DNA of 64,000 bases from Synechococcus sp. NB0720_010 (GTDB lineage Bacteria > Cyanobacteriota > Cyanobacteriia > PCC-6307 > Cyanobiaceae), in the NCBI RefSeq assembly GCF_023078835.1, contig NZ_CP090898.1, positions 2,346,449-2,410,448 on the forward strand. Direction: 5' to 3'. The notes under the pieces were generated by a model. That model ran no database searches. It worked only from the letters and a program-made list of their open reading frames with translations, and had not been told where the DNA came from. A program made the position numbers and the translations under genes. The stretch's first letter is position 1. Each line of letters starts with the position of its first letter. This document shows, one piece after another, positions 63,956-64,000 of the stretch.

Positions 63956-64000
63956 TCCCGCCTCAGACCACCCCTATATTCATGGACCCCAGGGGATGAC

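Noticed and set aside
1..64000. CRISPR arrays, rRNA genes, insertion sequences with transposases, riboswitches
   Set aside because: No regularly spaced repeats, rRNA-like stretches, transposase motifs or convincing riboswitch cores were seen on either strand.

Overview
The window is a GC-rich stretch of a picocyanobacterial chromosome of the Synechococcus/Cyanobium type. The evidence is a phycocyanin beta subunit (cpcB), paired high-light-inducible proteins, a BicA-type SulP bicarbonate transporter, a DUF3104 protein, a DUF4912 protein and many tiny membrane proteins. A full set for making and importing glycine betaine points to a marine or halotolerant strain. Function was assigned from sequence alone; no database search was possible.

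Layout. 1-2.7 kb: an unknown C-terminal fragment, a lone cpcB, arsM, a small membrane protein and a nitroreductase. 2.7-9.4 kb: betaine uptake (proV-proW-proX, minus strand) divergent from betaine synthesis (glycine/sarcosine and sarcosine/dimethylglycine methyltransferases), the latter running into a Na+/solute symporter with two tiny membrane proteins; a 20-bp palindrome lies in the shared control region. 9.4-15.1 kb: a nitrogen-metabolism-like cluster with an ATCase-like carbamoyltransferase, an AsnB-like amidotransferase, an M20 ureido/carbamoyl amidohydrolase, a DUF1028 Ntn-hydrolase-like protein and a 58-residue protein. GTA-N8-TAC (NtcA-type) boxes lie before the first and the last gene. 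15.1-15.4 kb: a dense small-RNA/terminator locus. 15.5-23.5 kb: an L,D-transpeptidase-like protein, PPK2, a DUF4912 protein, small exported proteins, a Nif11-like peptide, an FAD hydroxylase and a solitary MreB. 23.5-44 kb: mostly small single genes, with the hli group, YccF, a cupin, a bestrophin-like channel, BicA, a secreted histidine phosphatase and a DUF1400-like exported protein as landmarks. 44.2 kb: a CYP120-like P450.

About 45.5-53.9 kb looks like an island: many unrecognised short genes, a truncated tyrosine integrase, an autotransporter-type barrel protein of less GC-rich composition followed by an orphan copy of its last strands, and an overlapping group of small exported proteins that includes an HExxH zincin-like protein. 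It ends at an HTH gene, an 11-bp tandem repeat and tRNA-Pro(UGG). From 54 kb to the right edge the sequence returns to tightly packed housekeeping genes: M23 peptidase, AlkB-like dioxygenase, RidA, iron-type ABC ATPase, glyoxalase II, hisG, an ABC exporter, a hydrolase, GNAT, a TIGR04282/TIGR04283-like transferase pair and an HtrA protease.

The best candidates for something undescribed are the carbamoyl/ureido cluster with its NtcA-type boxes, the small-RNA locus at 15.1-15.4 kb in which opposite-strand RNAs carry complementary GUGUGAGG/CCUCACAC stretches, and the overlapping exported-protein group at 50.8-52.6 kb. Many small genes listed here were found by reading the sequence and rest only on an open frame, a start codon and plausible composition; their confidences reflect that.
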